A DNA stretch of 64,000 bases from Chryseobacterium camelliae (GTDB lineage Bacteria > Bacteroidota > Bacteroidia > Flavobacteriales > Weeksellaceae). The notes beneath the pieces were generated by a model. It did no database searches, was not told the DNA's origin, and saw only the letters and a list, made by a program, of their open reading frames with translations. Both the position numbers and the translations under genes were made by a program. The first letter of the stretch is position 1. Each line of letters starts with the position of its first letter. The DNA lies in contig NZ_CP022986.1 of assembly GCF_002770595.1 (NCBI RefSeq), forward strand, positions 744,001-808,000, given 5' to 3'. This document shows, piece by piece, positions 17,108 through 27,903 of the stretch.

Positions 17108-18889
17108 CTAGAATGTAATCTTCACCCCTCCCAGTACCTGTGCACCTAAAACTTTATAGCCTTTGTACGTCTGGTACTTTGAGCTCAGAAGATTATTTCC
17201 GAGTGCAAAAATACTAAAATTTTTGTGAATTTTATACTCTGCGGAAAGATTTAAATCAGCATAACCGCCAACTTTATCATTCCGGTCTTCCGTAGACCTG
17301 AAGATCATCCCGGAAGGTGCCGCTGGAGTCTGAACCGCTTCTATGGCATAAGAATTTGTGGTTCTGTCACTTGCGAAAATTCCTTTGAAGCCTAATAAGA
17401 GTTTTTTATCCAGCATGGTATACTTGGCTCCTATGCTTGCGGTAAGCAAAGGAACGTTATAAATATCTTCATAATTTTTCAGATCGTACTTCTGAAATCG
17501 GATTTCTCCGTCTAAACTCAGGTTGGCCAGCGGAAAATACTGTACGCTTCCCTTAATATCACTCACATTTCCGTCGTCATAAACAGCCGAAAAAGTATTG
17601 GCAAAATTGTATGCTGAACGGTTCAGGGTATAATCATTATCGAACAGCCCGTTAGCCTGGAAGAACATCATATTTCTTATTTTTCCGTAGCCTGCGGAGA
17701 AATCGTATTTTACCGTTTCATCAAAATCCCCTCTTAAACCTGCATAGAAATGGTACTGGGTTTCCGTAGGCCTCAGATACTGGTCAGAAAGAATAAAAGG
17801 ATTCTGCTGCAAAAGGTCTGAATAGGTATTGAGCTTCAGGCCGCCGTCTACTCCACCGTAAAACTTGAACTCCTGGGCTGCAGCCAGCTGGAATTCAGCC
17901 TGCGGGAACCAGTAGGCTTTGTTATTCTTCATCTGTTCAGCCATAAGGGCATTATTGTTCTTGGCATTCAGGAAGGTAAATGATGAACCTAGCATCAGAT
18001 AGGATTCGCCTTTTCTGAACGTTAATTTCGGTGTCAGGTTCGTGTTGAAAAAGCTGGATGAATTTTTATCCCTGATAGCAAAATCCGTCTTTACGGTTTC
18101 CAGGCCTACCCCAAGGTCCGCATTCATCACAATGCCGGATTTACCCAGCTCCACTGCGTGCTTTGAGAAATTAGCCAGAATAGAAACCTGGTTTTCCTGA
18201 GCATCGAAATGGTCTTTTACGAAGGATGATTTTACCCGTACGTCATTAAGGATCTCATTGGAATAAAAATCATAGTATCCGTTCACCTTAAACTGATTGA
18301 CTTTTTGCTTCAGGTCCACATCCGCAGAAGGCTGTAAGGCATAAATTCCATAATAATTATAGTTGTCCAGATCGTACTCCGCATTAAGATTGAATTTACC
18401 TTTATCGCCGTAGGAGTTCAGGAATGCCCCTATAGTAGCGGTGCTCTGCCCTGATTTCCAGTCATAATCTTTCTTAAGGCCGTTGGTAGAGAGCACGTGT
18501 ACATCCCCTCCTACTTCCAGTTTATTTTCCAGGGTCTTGGAAATATTGGCATCCCCCAGGATTTTACCGTAATTCCCCATTCCGAACTGGAAATAATTGT
18601 TCTGGGCCGTAGCATCAAATTTAGGTGCCACATCTTCGCCCTGAATGGTTGAGGTCTTAAAGTCTGAAACCGTAGGAACATCTGTAATGGTATAGCGTAC
18701 CGGGTTCTGGGATTTTTCTTCCGGCGGGTAGTTTTTAATCACTTCCACGGAAGTCTTCTTTTTCTCGATCTTCTTTACTTCCGGTTCCCTTTTTTTATTA
18801 AGAATCAGTTTCTCTTCCTTGATCTGGGAAAAGGCTGCTGATGAAACCCCTAAAAATATGATGGATAAAATTTGAATCTTTCTGTTCAT
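17108..18889 (-). CDS. outer-membrane barrel protein (TonB receptor-like, no clear plug)
   Basis: A 593-residue protein with signal peptide (MNRKIQILSIIFLGVSSAAF), a basic Lys/Glu-rich segment (KKREPEVKKIEKKKTSVEVI) at about residues 32-51, and then many amphipathic beta strands to the last residue (VLGAQVLGGVKITF), as expected for a barrel closing with an aromatic end. The plug domain of a real TonB receptor is not evident. It follows the 987-residue TPR gene by 92 bp on the same strand; the two form a plausible envelope pair. Substrate unknown. Confidence 0.78.
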   Translation of the reverse strand: MNRKIQILSIIFLGVSSAAFSQIKEEKLILNKKREPEVKKIEKKKTSVEVIKNYPPEEKSQNPVRYTITDVPTVSDFKTSTIQGEDVAPKFDATAQNNYFQFGMGNYGKILGDANISKTLENKLEVGGDVHVLSTNGLKKDYDWKSGQSTATIGAFLNSYGDKGKFNLNAEYDLDNYNYYGIYALQPSADVDLKQKVNQFKVNGYYDFYSNEILNDVRVKSSFVKDHFDAQENQVSILANFSKHAVELGKSGIVMNADLGVGLETVKTDFAIRDKNSSSFFNTNLTPKLTFRKGESYLMLGSSFTFLNAKNNNALMAEQMKNNKAYWFPQAEFQLAAAQEFKFYGGVDGGLKLNTYSDLLQQNPFILSDQYLRPTETQYHFYAGLRGDFDETVKYDFSAGYGKIRNMMFFQANGLFDNDYTLNRSAYNFANTFSAVYDDGNVSDIKGSVQYFPLANLSLDGEIRFQKYDLKNYEDIYNVPLLTASIGAKYTMLDKKLLLGFKGIFASDRTTNSYAIEAVQTPAAPSGMIFRSTEDRNDKVGGYADLNLSAEYKIHKNFSIFALGNNLLSSKYQTYKGYKVLGAQVLGGVKITF

Positions 18890-18981
18890 TTCTTTGGTTG
18901 TATTAATGTATCATGTCAGATGCGCACTGCATATCATCTTAAATCTGGTGCTCCGCGTTCTGTATGGTACAGGGTACAATA

Positions 18982-21945
18982 TTACTTTTTAATCTGTTTT
19001 TTCACTTCCCGGGCCTCCGCTACGATATCAGGGAAATCCTTATAGTTTTCGATAATCTGGTCACAGGTATAACTGGCCTGGTAGTTGTCTTTAAGACCCA
19101 GATAATTTTTCGCCATCACCACCAGCGCCCTGGCTCCCCAATATTCTTCTGAAGCATAGTTATTGGCCAGCTTAAAGATGGTTTCATTGGAAGATTTAAA
19201 TGCTTTTGCCTTATTCTGGTAATAAGCTTTTGCATACAGTGATTCTGCTGCTACGGAAGTATTGGATGATTTTTCAAGCGCTGCATAAGCAGATTGTGCA
19301 TCTTTATCTTTTCCGGCATTCATCAGGCTTCTGGCCTTAATGGCTTTAGCGGTTTCGATCACAGCTGCGGAATTTTTCGCATTTCCGATAACGGCATCCG
19401 CCAGCTTCTCTGCCTGGGAGAAATCTTTTTCCTCTGCATAGATTTTCATGAGCTCTACGTTGGCGTAATTCCTGATGCTCACATCTGAAGAATTCCTGAT
19501 GCTTTCCAGTGACTTTTTGGCTTCAGCTGTATTTCCCTGGGCCATATAGATCTGGGCAAGACGGGTCTGCGCATCATCCTGATAGTCGTTCTGGACACCT
19601 GCCACTTCCTGTAGGACCAGTAATGCCTTTGTACTGTTGCTGGTCTGGTAATAACTTTCGCCCAGCTCATATTTGGCCTGGTACAGTCCTTCTCCGGTTG
19701 GGTTTTGCGTCAGGTATTTTTCGTAATACTGGATGGCATTTTTGTAATCCTTCTTCGTGAAATACTGCTTGGCCGTAGACAGGTTGATCTCATCAATTTC
19801 AGAAGCGTCTACATTTACGCCTAAGTTTCTAGCAAAGGTTTCGTAACCTGATACGTCACCGTTCTTGGTGAATATTGGTTTCGCTGCCTGCACAATTTTT
19901 TCTGCGTAGGCTGTATTCTTATACTGCTCTCCCAAAGCTCTCAGTTCGGAAAGTGCTTTATCATTTTGGTTCAGGTCGATATAATTCTGTGCCCTGTAGA
20001 TCGATGCATTCGCTACCAGGTCACGGTCGGAGGACGTTTTGATCACTCTTCCGAAATAGTCATTGGAATTGGAGAAATCATCCTGCGCCGCATAAGCGGT
20101 ACCGATTTCATATAATGCATCGTCATAATACTCGGAATCCGGATATTTTGACAACAGGTTTTTCAGGCTGTTGATTTTAGCCTGCGTATCGCCTTTGAAG
20201 CCCAGTGCCATCGATTTCTGGAACAGCGTGTAGTCTGTAGCATCTTCGGTCTTGTCGTAAATGGCAATAGCGTCATTCAGGTCATTATTGGCGTAATAAA
20301 TATCTGCCAGACGGAGTTCTGCGTCGTTTTTGAATTCAGGTTTCGGATTGTTCAGGTACTGCTTGAAATACGTCTGCGCCTGATCGAATTTCTTCGATTT
20401 AAAATAAGCATATCCCAGGTCATACGGCAGCTGCTGTTTTTCCGGGAAATTTTCATTCGTAAGTTTTTCATAACGGGCAATCGCTGAAGGATAGTTTCCT
20501 TTCTGATAGTATACCTGGGCCAGCCAGTACAGAGCCCGGTTATAAAATTCCTTATTGATATTGAATTCAAGGCTTCTTAAAAAGTATTTCTCAGCCTCAT
20601 CGTAATTGCCTTTGTTAAATTCCTCCGTACCCAGAAGATAGGACACTTCCTGATCGATCTTGTCAATGTCACGGGATGAATTCTGCAGCCTGTCAATCGC
20701 ATTCAGGGTTTCTTTATAGTTCCCGGAATACAGGTAGGATTTCACCAGCATAGACCGCATTTCAGCCAGGTTGGCTGCGTTCGGGTTCTGGGTAATATAA
20801 TTCTGGATAACCGTTGACGCACTTTCAAACGGGTTACCGATGTCATAGCTCAACTTAGCATACTGCTCATGGGCCAGCCTTTTTACCTTGGCATCGTAAT
20901 CCATCTGGTAAGAAGAACGGAATGCCGAAAGGGCTTCCTGCTTTTTGTCTACTGCGAGGTAGGCATTTCCCAGCTGGTAATAAGCATTCTGAGCCAGAGC
21001 GGAATTGCTGTTGATCAGCTGATTATAATATGAAACCGCTTCATCATACTTTTTAAGCTGTGCCGCTACAAAGCCTATTTCATACAGGTCGTTCTCAGAA
21101 GGGTTCTGCTGAACGCTCAGGTAATCTTTGAGGTGGGGATACGCTTCGGCATATTCATTTTTCATGAAGTAGCTTTCCCCGATGATCTTGTGGACCTCAG
21201 CTTTGTAGGATTCAGAAATATCTTCGTTCAGCAAGGCATTTCCTTCTGCAATGGCTTTGTCATAATCCTTATCATTATAGTACATCTGTACATAATACGG
21301 ACGTACCAGCTTTGAATATTTCGGCTGGTCTTTTATAGAATCAAAATAGCGGAACGCCTGGTCATTCTGACGGTTGGAATAGTACAGGTGGCCAAGCATA
21401 TAAGCGATATCGCCTCTCTGGGATTCATCTGCAGATTTATAGGCTTCTTCCAGGGCATCGGTAGCCCCTTTGGAATCCCCGGTCATGAATTTGGCATAAC
21501 CGAGTTTAAGAATATACTGCGTATTTTCCTCTTTAGATAACTGGTACTGGTTCACTTTGCCTAAAGTTTCCAGAGCCTTTTCAAAATCCTTTTTAGCCAG
21601 GTAATAATCTGCCAGCGGTAAATTCGCCTGGGCAAAGTAGGCTGAATTGGGATATTCCTTGATAAAGGCAGTCAGCCCTTCTTCCGCATGGTTTTTCTGA
21701 AGGATGACCCCAATTACCTGATCAAAAAACTGAGCAGCTTCTTTTTTGGACCTGGACAGATTCTGATTGTAGAAATATTGTCGCGCATATTCATACTGGG
21801 AAGCATTGTATATTTTGGTCTGGTAGAGGTTTTCGGCTAAGTTGAATCGGTAGTTTTCTCTTTGCGCAAAGTACTGAGACTGTTGCGCCCCGGCGATCCC
21901 GAAATAGAATACGGCAGCCGCTAGAAGTATTTTTTCTGATTTCAT
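18982..21945 (-). CDS. large TPR-repeat envelope protein
   Basis: A 987-residue protein with signal peptide (MKSEKILLAAAVFYFGIAGA) and tetratricopeptide helices along almost its entire length, for example YYLAKKDFEKALETLGKVNQ, YYQKGNYPSAIARYEKLTNE and AKQYFTKKDYKNAIQYYEKY. At least fifteen repeats can be counted roughly. TPR solenoids scaffold protein complexes; this one is exported and sits upstream of a barrel gene. No catalytic motif is visible. The upstream gap to the permease gene is a divergent promoter region. Confidence 0.9.
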   Translation of the reverse strand: MKSEKILLAAAVFYFGIAGAQQSQYFAQRENYRFNLAENLYQTKIYNASQYEYARQYFYNQNLSRSKKEAAQFFDQVIGVILQKNHAEEGLTAFIKEYPNSAYFAQANLPLADYYLAKKDFEKALETLGKVNQYQLSKEENTQYILKLGYAKFMTGDSKGATDALEEAYKSADESQRGDIAYMLGHLYYSNRQNDQAFRYFDSIKDQPKYSKLVRPYYVQMYYNDKDYDKAIAEGNALLNEDISESYKAEVHKIIGESYFMKNEYAEAYPHLKDYLSVQQNPSENDLYEIGFVAAQLKKYDEAVSYYNQLINSNSALAQNAYYQLGNAYLAVDKKQEALSAFRSSYQMDYDAKVKRLAHEQYAKLSYDIGNPFESASTVIQNYITQNPNAANLAEMRSMLVKSYLYSGNYKETLNAIDRLQNSSRDIDKIDQEVSYLLGTEEFNKGNYDEAEKYFLRSLEFNINKEFYNRALYWLAQVYYQKGNYPSAIARYEKLTNENFPEKQQLPYDLGYAYFKSKKFDQAQTYFKQYLNNPKPEFKNDAELRLADIYYANNDLNDAIAIYDKTEDATDYTLFQKSMALGFKGDTQAKINSLKNLLSKYPDSEYYDDALYEIGTAYAAQDDFSNSNDYFGRVIKTSSDRDLVANASIYRAQNYIDLNQNDKALSELRALGEQYKNTAYAEKIVQAAKPIFTKNGDVSGYETFARNLGVNVDASEIDEINLSTAKQYFTKKDYKNAIQYYEKYLTQNPTGEGLYQAKYELGESYYQTSNSTKALLVLQEVAGVQNDYQDDAQTRLAQIYMAQGNTAEAKKSLESIRNSSDVSIRNYANVELMKIYAEEKDFSQAEKLADAVIGNAKNSAAVIETAKAIKARSLMNAGKDKDAQSAYAALEKSSNTSVAAESLYAKAYYQNKAKAFKSSNETIFKLANNYASEEYWGARALVVMAKNYLGLKDNYQASYTCDQIIENYKDFPDIVAEAREVKKQIKK

Positions 21946-22065
21946 TCTTTTTTGAATAAAAAAATTAGTCTGTTATGTCAACGAAAGTATTGAAAACTTA
22001 TTGTTTAAACAAGCGCAATGGAGGATTTAAAGGAAAAAAGGAGAAAATTTAGCTATTTTTTAACA

Positions 22066-22073
22066 TACTTTTG
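22066..22073 (+). promoter_or_regulatory. candidate -7 box for the permease gene
   Basis: TACTTTTG fits the Bacteroidota TAnnTTTG -7 consensus, 46 bp before the permease ATG. No TTG at the ideal -33 distance was found; a second candidate TACATTTG lies at 22085-22092. Confidence 0.45.
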
Positions 22074-22118
22074 CCGTGAATCATTACATTTGTTTTTTTC
22101 AAACAAAAACAGGTATTA

Positions 22119-23792
22119 ATGGGTCATCTTTTTAAGAGAAAAGTTTATTCTGAGACCGATACATCCACTCATTTATCGAGGGTTCTGGGTGTTTGGGACA
22201 TCGTCTTTTTCGGCATTGCAGCCATCATCGGAGCAGGGAGTTTCAGCAGTCTGGGAGAAGCTGTTTTCCGAGGAGGACCCGGAGTAATCCTACTTTATCT
22301 GATCTGCGGTTTTGCCTGTGGATTTACAGCCCTCTGTTACGCAGAATTTGCCAGCAGGATCCCTACGGCAGGATCTGCCTATACCTATGCTTATGCCAGT
22401 TTCGGTGAGCTGATTGCCTGGATCATCGGCTGGGCACTGATTATGGAATATTCTTTCGGAAATATATATGTGGCCTTCTCCTGGTCGGATTACTTTACCA
22501 GCTTTCTGGAACGCATGGGCATGCACATCCCGGATTATATGACCTGCAGCTATACCGAAGCCAAGAAGGCATTTATGAACGGCTCCGAAAACCAGGAATT
22601 GATTAATGCCTGGAAGACCGCACCGCTGATCGGGAGCCTGAAATTCATTGTGGATATTCCTGCACTGGTTATTAACGGTCTGATTACCTGGCTGTGTTAC
22701 GTAGGAGTAAAAGAGAGCAAAAATTTCAACAATGTCCTGGTGATCCTGAAACTTGCCGTGATTATTCTTGTCGTACTGGTAGGTTTCGCCTACATCAACA
22801 CCGATAACTGGACACCGGTAAATCCGCAGACCCATGTGGAATCCTTCATGCCGAACGGCTTTGCAGGCGTCATGAGTGCCGTTTCCGGAGTTTTTTTCGC
22901 CTATATCGGGTTTGACGCGCTGAGCGTACTCTCGGAAGAGACCAAAGACCCTCAGAAAACCCTTCCGAAAGGAATGATTATCTCTCTTGTTTTATGTACT
23001 GTCATTTATATTGCCCTCACTCTGGTATTAACAGGAATGGTTGATTACAGGAAGTTTGACGGTGTAGGTGATCCCCTGTCCTTCATTTTTGAACAAGGAA
23101 ATGCCAATGTAGCATGGATGGAGCTGACCGTTTCATTTGTTGCGATTGTTGCCATTACTACCGTATTGCTGGTATTCCAGATGGGACAGCCGAGAATCTG
23201 GTATGTGATGAGCCGTGACGGACTGATGCCTAAGAAATTCCAGACCGTGCATCCTAAATATAAAACACCTTCCTTCGCAACAATCATTACGGGAATTGTC
23301 GTTGGAGTACCGATATTGTTTACCGATAAAAGCTTTATCCTTGACTTTACCAGTATCGGAACCATATTCGCTTTTGTACTGGTGTGTGCGGGCGTGCTGA
23401 TGCTGCCTGCGAAACAGAAGATCAAAGGCCGGTTCCATCTTCCGTACATCAACGGCAGGTTTCTATTCCCGGTGATCTTTATCGGCGGGCTGATTGGCTT
23501 TTATATCCTGCAGCCATCTTTCTTTGAAAACCTGATGGACTGGAAAGATCCTGCTGAAGGCGAATTCAGGGCCTCGATATTTTTCTTTATCCTGATCAAC
23601 CTGGTGCTGTGTGTTATTGCATTTGTAAAAAAACTTTCGTTAATCCCTCTGATCGGCTTAAGTTCATGCCTGTACCTCCTGACAGGGATGAGCCATGACA
23701 ACTGGTTCTGGTTCGGGCTTTGGTTTGCCATTGGGTTGGTTATTTATTTCTGCTACGGATACCGGAACAGTAAACTGGGCAAACAGTCTTAA
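22119..23792 (+). CDS. APC-family amino acid permease, CAT type
   Basis: A 557-residue inner-membrane transporter with a first segment LGVWDIVFFGIAAIIGAGSF carrying the GxGxF-like unwound helix of the APC superfamily, and ALCYAEFASRIPTAGSAYTY, a classic APC motif. About 14 hydrophobic segments fit the cationic amino-acid transporter subgroup. It likely imports amino acids using the proton gradient. It is divergent from the TPR gene and is followed by the Mpo1-like gene 103 bp later on the same strand. Specificity cannot be read from sequence. Confidence 0.93.
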   Translation: MGHLFKRKVYSETDTSTHLSRVLGVWDIVFFGIAAIIGAGSFSSLGEAVFRGGPGVILLYLICGFACGFTALCYAEFASRIPTAGSAYTYAYASFGELIAWIIGWALIMEYSFGNIYVAFSWSDYFTSFLERMGMHIPDYMTCSYTEAKKAFMNGSENQELINAWKTAPLIGSLKFIVDIPALVINGLITWLCYVGVKESKNFNNVLVILKLAVIILVVLVGFAYINTDNWTPVNPQTHVESFMPNGFAGVMSAVSGVFFAYIGFDALSVLSEETKDPQKTLPKGMIISLVLCTVIYIALTLVLTGMVDYRKFDGVGDPLSFIFEQGNANVAWMELTVSFVAIVAITTVLLVFQMGQPRIWYVMSRDGLMPKKFQTVHPKYKTPSFATIITGIVVGVPILFTDKSFILDFTSIGTIFAFVLVCAGVLMLPAKQKIKGRFHLPYINGRFLFPVIFIGGLIGFYILQPSFFENLMDWKDPAEGEFRASIFFFILINLVLCVIAFVKKLSLIPLIGLSSCLYLLTGMSHDNWFWFGLWFAIGLVIYFCYGYRNSKLGKQS

Positions 23793-23895
23793 AAGGCCAT
23801 CGTTACCGATGGGTATGCAACGGTATTTTTATTGAACTGATTCGTCTTTTGGCTGACTTATTGCACTGGTAGTTCATAATTATAATACTAGTGTC

Positions 23896-24258
23896 ATGTC
23901 CGCAAGAATACAAACCTATAAAGAGTTTTACCAGTTTTACCTCTCTGAGCACCATAAAACCGGTACAAGGATATTCCATTTTATCGGAATACTGCTGGTT
24001 TTCTTTGTGATCGCTTATGTCATCAGCTCAGGAAAAGAGCGGTTTTTATGGTATGTCCCGATTTTCGGATACGGGTTTGCATGGTTCAGCCACGCAGTTA
24101 TTGAGAGAAACAGACCTGCTACATTTAAATATCCTGTCTGGTCCCTGATTTCAGATTTCAGGTTGTTTTTTGAACTGCTGATCGGAAAACAGAAATTCAA
24201 TGCCGGTCACGAAATCCCAAAAGATACGGTAAGGCATGTTGAAGCCTATGCTGATTAA
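23896..24258 (+). CDS. DUF962/Mpo1-like membrane protein
   Basis: A 120-residue protein with the DUF962 pattern: FYQFYLSEHHKTGTRIFHFI near the start, FGYGFAWFSHAVIERNRPAT in the middle, and FKYPVWSLISDFRLF. The conserved histidines (EHH, FHF, SHA) match the iron-binding set described for yeast Mpo1, a dioxygenase acting on 2-hydroxy fatty acids. Two or three hydrophobic segments are visible. The activity in this organism is inference. A strong terminator follows. Confidence 0.88.
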   Translation: MSARIQTYKEFYQFYLSEHHKTGTRIFHFIGILLVFFVIAYVISSGKERFLWYVPIFGYGFAWFSHAVIERNRPATFKYPVWSLISDFRLFFELLIGKQKFNAGHEIPKDTVRHVEAYAD

Positions 24259-24283
24259 GACGCATTACATTAATAAATATAAG

Positions 24284-24320
24284 ATATTCCGGTTTTGCTT
24301 TGCAAACCCGGAATATTTGT
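24284..24320 (+). terminator. terminator after the Mpo1-like gene
   Basis: ATATTCCGG...TTTGC pairs with GCAAA...CCGGAATAT around a short TT loop; a TTTGTTT tail follows. Stem about 14 bp with one bulge. Confidence 0.75.
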
Positions 24321-24520
24321 TTAAAAGCATTTTTTCATCGGACATTTAAGCTGGCATAGTAACTTCTGTTGCAAATACAGGCCAATTAATACCGCTCCTT
24401 TATGCGCCTATGCAGGTTAGCAGTATCCTTAACCAATCTCAAAAGAACATAGAAGGCTGACCAACAGGCCAGCCTTGTGTATTATATGCTATAGGATTAA
24501 CGCCTTATCAAATCTATAGC

Positions 24521-26542
24521 TTACTTAAAACGCTTTTTAAAATTGAACTTCAGCATATTCATGAATCCGGGTTCGATAATATCCAGCCCTAATCCGAAAT
24601 TACTGTCTGCTACCGTATGGTGGGCTTTTCTGAATTCTTCGAAATCTTCGGCAGGAATTTCAACATTAACAAGCGGCTGGTATTCTATGAATACGGTACC
24701 GCCGTTCTTACTGATATTTTTGCGGCTGGTATAAGTGAAATACGGGTTATTGATATTGCTTTCCTGTACGGTATATTTTTCTTCCGTATCAATCTTCTGA
24801 TCGGTAGAGAGATGGATTTCATACTTTTCACTATCGAAATTATGCCAGAACAGGAAATCCTTATGCGTATAATCCCTGACGGTGGATTTAGTTACACTCC
24901 GGTCAAAGTACATCAGAAAACGGTTGTTCTGCGCATCGGTAAAATAAGGGTTATCGATGGTTGCGGTATACCGGATCTTCAGTTCGTTCTGCACTTTATC
25001 GTCACTGACGATATCGATTGCAGCATCACGAAAAATACCTCTTACATCTGTCCCGTTGCGGTCACCGGAGTAATTGAGGGTATAAAACAGGGAGTTATTC
25101 CAGGAATCAATGATTTCCCTTTTATTGGTGTGCTTGAAATACCTTCTTAAGCTGTTGGCGCGGTTTCCCCTGTAAATAGTATCCATTTTTAATGTTCCCG
25201 TATTGCCCTGAACGCTGAAATCCACTTTTTCATCAATGCTGTAATACGGGAAACGGTAAGATTTCCTCTGCTGAAGCTCCAGTCCGGGTTTCACTTCCAG
25301 ATAATACAGGAAGTAGATAAACCCTCTTTTTTCAATCCTTCCGAATTCATCCCGCATCGTCGCATCCACAAAATAATCTTCCCCTTTATAGCTGATTTTA
25401 TTGATGACATGGTTGAAGGAAAGCAGGGACGGCAGGTAATATTTCATATAGTAGTCTACCCGGAAATTTACCAGGACCACGGATGATTCCACACCGATGT
25501 AATCAAGAATTACCTTAAGAAGCACGGATTTGGCCTTGCAGTCGCCCTGTTTGTTCTGATACGTAATAGCAGGATCCTGCGGCCAGTGCCCATTCATTTC
25601 ATCGGCATTGAAGATATAATAGATGTTGTTCTGTACATATTCGATGGCAAACTGCAGCTTTTCATCCAGGTCAGTGATGGCATCCAGTTTCTGTACAAGA
25701 TCCGGAGCAAATGCTTCCAGGGATGCAGTATCAAAAATGTCCTGGTAAATGCCGGCAATATAACCTGACAGGTCTTTCCACGAATTTTCCGTCGCAAAAT
25801 CAATAAACGGAAAAATTTCCCTTCCTGAATCTACCGTATTGATGTAATCCTTTTCCTCAAAGGTAAAACGAGCTCCTTTTTCGAGCCGGTTAAGTTCAGG
25901 CTCGGCGACCTGGCCCTGTTCATCCCGGAAGAACATTTTTTTATAGGCTACCGGTTCTTCACGTTCATTAATGAAGGTAAATTTATAACTTCCATATCCC
26001 CAATAATTGTCCGGACTTACCCAAACATATTTTGAGAACTTTTTACGCATAAAATCACGTTCTGTGAATACTTTGACTCTTGAGTCTTCAAGGATCAGGA
26101 TATCATACAGCCTGAGGTCCCTGATGGTAACATTGATTTTTTTATTGCTGCTCAGGATTCCCCCGCTGCTTTCATTCTCGCTGTCCAGGACTTTGATCTT
26201 CGTGTCCGGGATCTTATCGATCAGAACTCCGTCCCTGAGTACGCTGATCCTGTGGATCTGGTATACTTCGTTTTCCTCTACCACGATCTCCATCACCGAA
26301 GCCCTTTCAAGGTTGGACGGTTCATTCAGCGTATAGGCCATGCAGCTGTATTCACTGTTCTCCTGATTGGTGGTATAGTGAATCCTGTTGAGGAAATAAC
26401 AGTAATCCCTACCTTCACCCATCTGCTTCTGCGCAAAGTCAGAATCTCTGATCGCCGCTGCAATTTCCTGATCTTCCATACTTCCCGCCCACACTGCAGG
26501 TTTCACAATGCTGTAATTTTCCGCCACCATTTGATTTTCCAT
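24521..26542 (-). CDS. DUF3857 and transglutaminase-domain protein
   Basis: A 673-residue protein. The first half is a DUF3857 beta domain (YSCMAYTLNEPSNLERASVM, then VYQIHRISVLRDGVLIDKIP). The transglutaminase-like core has QGDCKAKSVLLKVILDYIG (nucleophile Cys), FNHVINKI (His) and YFVDATM (Asp), so the triad is intact. A C-terminal beta domain follows. Relatives usually carry a signal peptide; here the start MENQMVAENYSIVKPAVWAG has none, and no better upstream start is evident. It stands alone. Possible roles are peptide cleavage or crosslinking. Confidence 0.88.
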   Translation of the reverse strand: MENQMVAENYSIVKPAVWAGSMEDQEIAAAIRDSDFAQKQMGEGRDYCYFLNRIHYTTNQENSEYSCMAYTLNEPSNLERASVMEIVVEENEVYQIHRISVLRDGVLIDKIPDTKIKVLDSENESSGGILSSNKKINVTIRDLRLYDILILEDSRVKVFTERDFMRKKFSKYVWVSPDNYWGYGSYKFTFINEREEPVAYKKMFFRDEQGQVAEPELNRLEKGARFTFEEKDYINTVDSGREIFPFIDFATENSWKDLSGYIAGIYQDIFDTASLEAFAPDLVQKLDAITDLDEKLQFAIEYVQNNIYYIFNADEMNGHWPQDPAITYQNKQGDCKAKSVLLKVILDYIGVESSVVLVNFRVDYYMKYYLPSLLSFNHVINKISYKGEDYFVDATMRDEFGRIEKRGFIYFLYYLEVKPGLELQQRKSYRFPYYSIDEKVDFSVQGNTGTLKMDTIYRGNRANSLRRYFKHTNKREIIDSWNNSLFYTLNYSGDRNGTDVRGIFRDAAIDIVSDDKVQNELKIRYTATIDNPYFTDAQNNRFLMYFDRSVTKSTVRDYTHKDFLFWHNFDSEKYEIHLSTDQKIDTEEKYTVQESNINNPYFTYTSRKNISKNGGTVFIEYQPLVNVEIPAEDFEEFRKAHHTVADSNFGLGLDIIEPGFMNMLKFNFKKRFK

Positions 26543-26700
26543 AATAGTTGATTCTTGTTGATGTTGATTTTAAACTATTAAATTACTTAATAAAAAAATA
26601 CAAACCAAATACCAACTGCGGTATCTTATGAAAAACTGATGATCATCATGCCCAAAATGATCATCCGGACCGTTTCAATTGATATATGTACAAATCAGTT

Positions 26701-27903
26701 TCAGATATGGGCGGGGAAAGGGTCATCAAACGCCCTATCCTGCTCAAACAGGTACTTTTCATCCTCTCGCAACAGGCAGTTTTCCAGATCGGCAATCATT
26801 TTTTGCGGGTTCAGATCCTGGCCGATGAATACCATTTCATTCTGCCGGTCGCCCCAGTCTTTGTCCCACCTGCTTTCTATGAATTCCTGATTTTCTGCGA
26901 AAGAAGCATACCTGGCGCGTTGGCTCATCGGCATGCTGCACCACCATACGCCTGCTTTCTCCAGCCGGAAAGACCCGCCTGCCTGCGAAAAGTTCAAGGC
27001 ATCCTCCGGCCTGGAAGCCAGCCAGAAAAGCCCTTTAGCCCGGATGACTCCTGTAGGATACTCACTGTTCAGGTAGTTCCAGAAACGTATGGGATGGAAT
27101 GGTTTTTTATGCCTGAATACAAAAGACCCTATTCCATATTCCTCTGTTTCAGGTGTGTGATGGTCTTGCCGGAGTTCTTTTTGCCAGCCGGCCGAATGCT
27201 GTGCCGTTTCAAAATCGAACAGCTCCGTATTCAGGATTTCTTTCGGGTCTATCTTTCCGAATTCTGATTTGATGAATCTTGCACCCGGATTGAGCTTCCT
27301 GAGGGCAGCCTTAAGAAAATCCACCGTTTCTCCGTTTACCAGATCGGTTTTATTAAGGATGATCACATTGGCAAACTCCACCTGGTCGGTCAGCAGGTTG
27401 ACAATAGTCCTGTAATCCCCTTCCATATCAGTCAGGTCCCGGTCCATCAGCAACTCATCCGAACCGAAATCCTTAAAGAAATTCAGGCAGTCGACTACCG
27501 TTACCATGGTATCGATATAACTGAACTTTGACAGGTCGATCCCACTCTCATCATCGATATACGAAAATGTCTGGGCAATGGGAACCGGTTCAGCGATTCC
27601 GGTTCCTTCAATCAGCAGATAATCAAAACGGTTTTCACGGGCCAGGCGCTCTACTTCCAACAGCAGGTCGTCCCGCAGCGTACAGCAGATGCAGCCATTG
27701 CTCATCTCCACAAGCTTTTCTTCTGTCCTTGATAGCGAATTCTCATTTTTAACAAGTCGTGCATCAATGTTCACTTCGCTCATATCATTGACGATAACGG
27801 CAACTTTCAGGTTGTCCTTATTATGGAGGACATGATTGAGCAGGGTTGTTTTTCCAGCCCCCAGGAAACCGCTCAGTACGGTTACAGGAATTCTTTTTTG
27901 CAT
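26701..27903 (-). CDS. COG0523 GTP-binding metallochaperone (CobW/ZigA family)
   Basis: About 400 residues from the ATG at 27901-27903 (a GTG 48 bp upstream is possible but less likely). The Walker A motif is GFLGAGKT at 12-19; the metal-binding CICC sits at 71-74 in [20 protein letters not shown] is the guanine-specificity motif. The C-terminal CobW_C domain includes [20 protein letters not shown]. These G3E GTPases deliver zinc or other metals to target proteins, often under zinc starvation. A dyad about 145 bp upstream may be its operator. Confidence 0.93.
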   Translation of the reverse strand: MQKRIPVTVLSGFLGAGKTTLLNHVLHNKDNLKVAVIVNDMSEVNIDARLVKNENSLSRTEEKLVEMSNGCICCTLRDDLLLEVERLARENRFDYLLIEGTGIAEPVPIAQTFSYIDDESGIDLSKFSYIDTMVTVVDCLNFFKDFGSDELLMDRDLTDMEGDYRTIVNLLTDQVEFANVIILNKTDLVNGETVDFLKAALRKLNPGARFIKSEFGKIDPKEILNTELFDFETAQHSAGWQKELRQDHHTPETEEYGIGSFVFRHKKPFHPIRFWNYLNSEYPTGVIRAKGLFWLASRPEDALNFSQAGGSFRLEKAGVWWCSMPMSQRARYASFAENQEFIESRWDKDWGDRQNEMVFIGQDLNPQKMIADLENCLLREDEKYLFEQDRAFDDPFPAHI

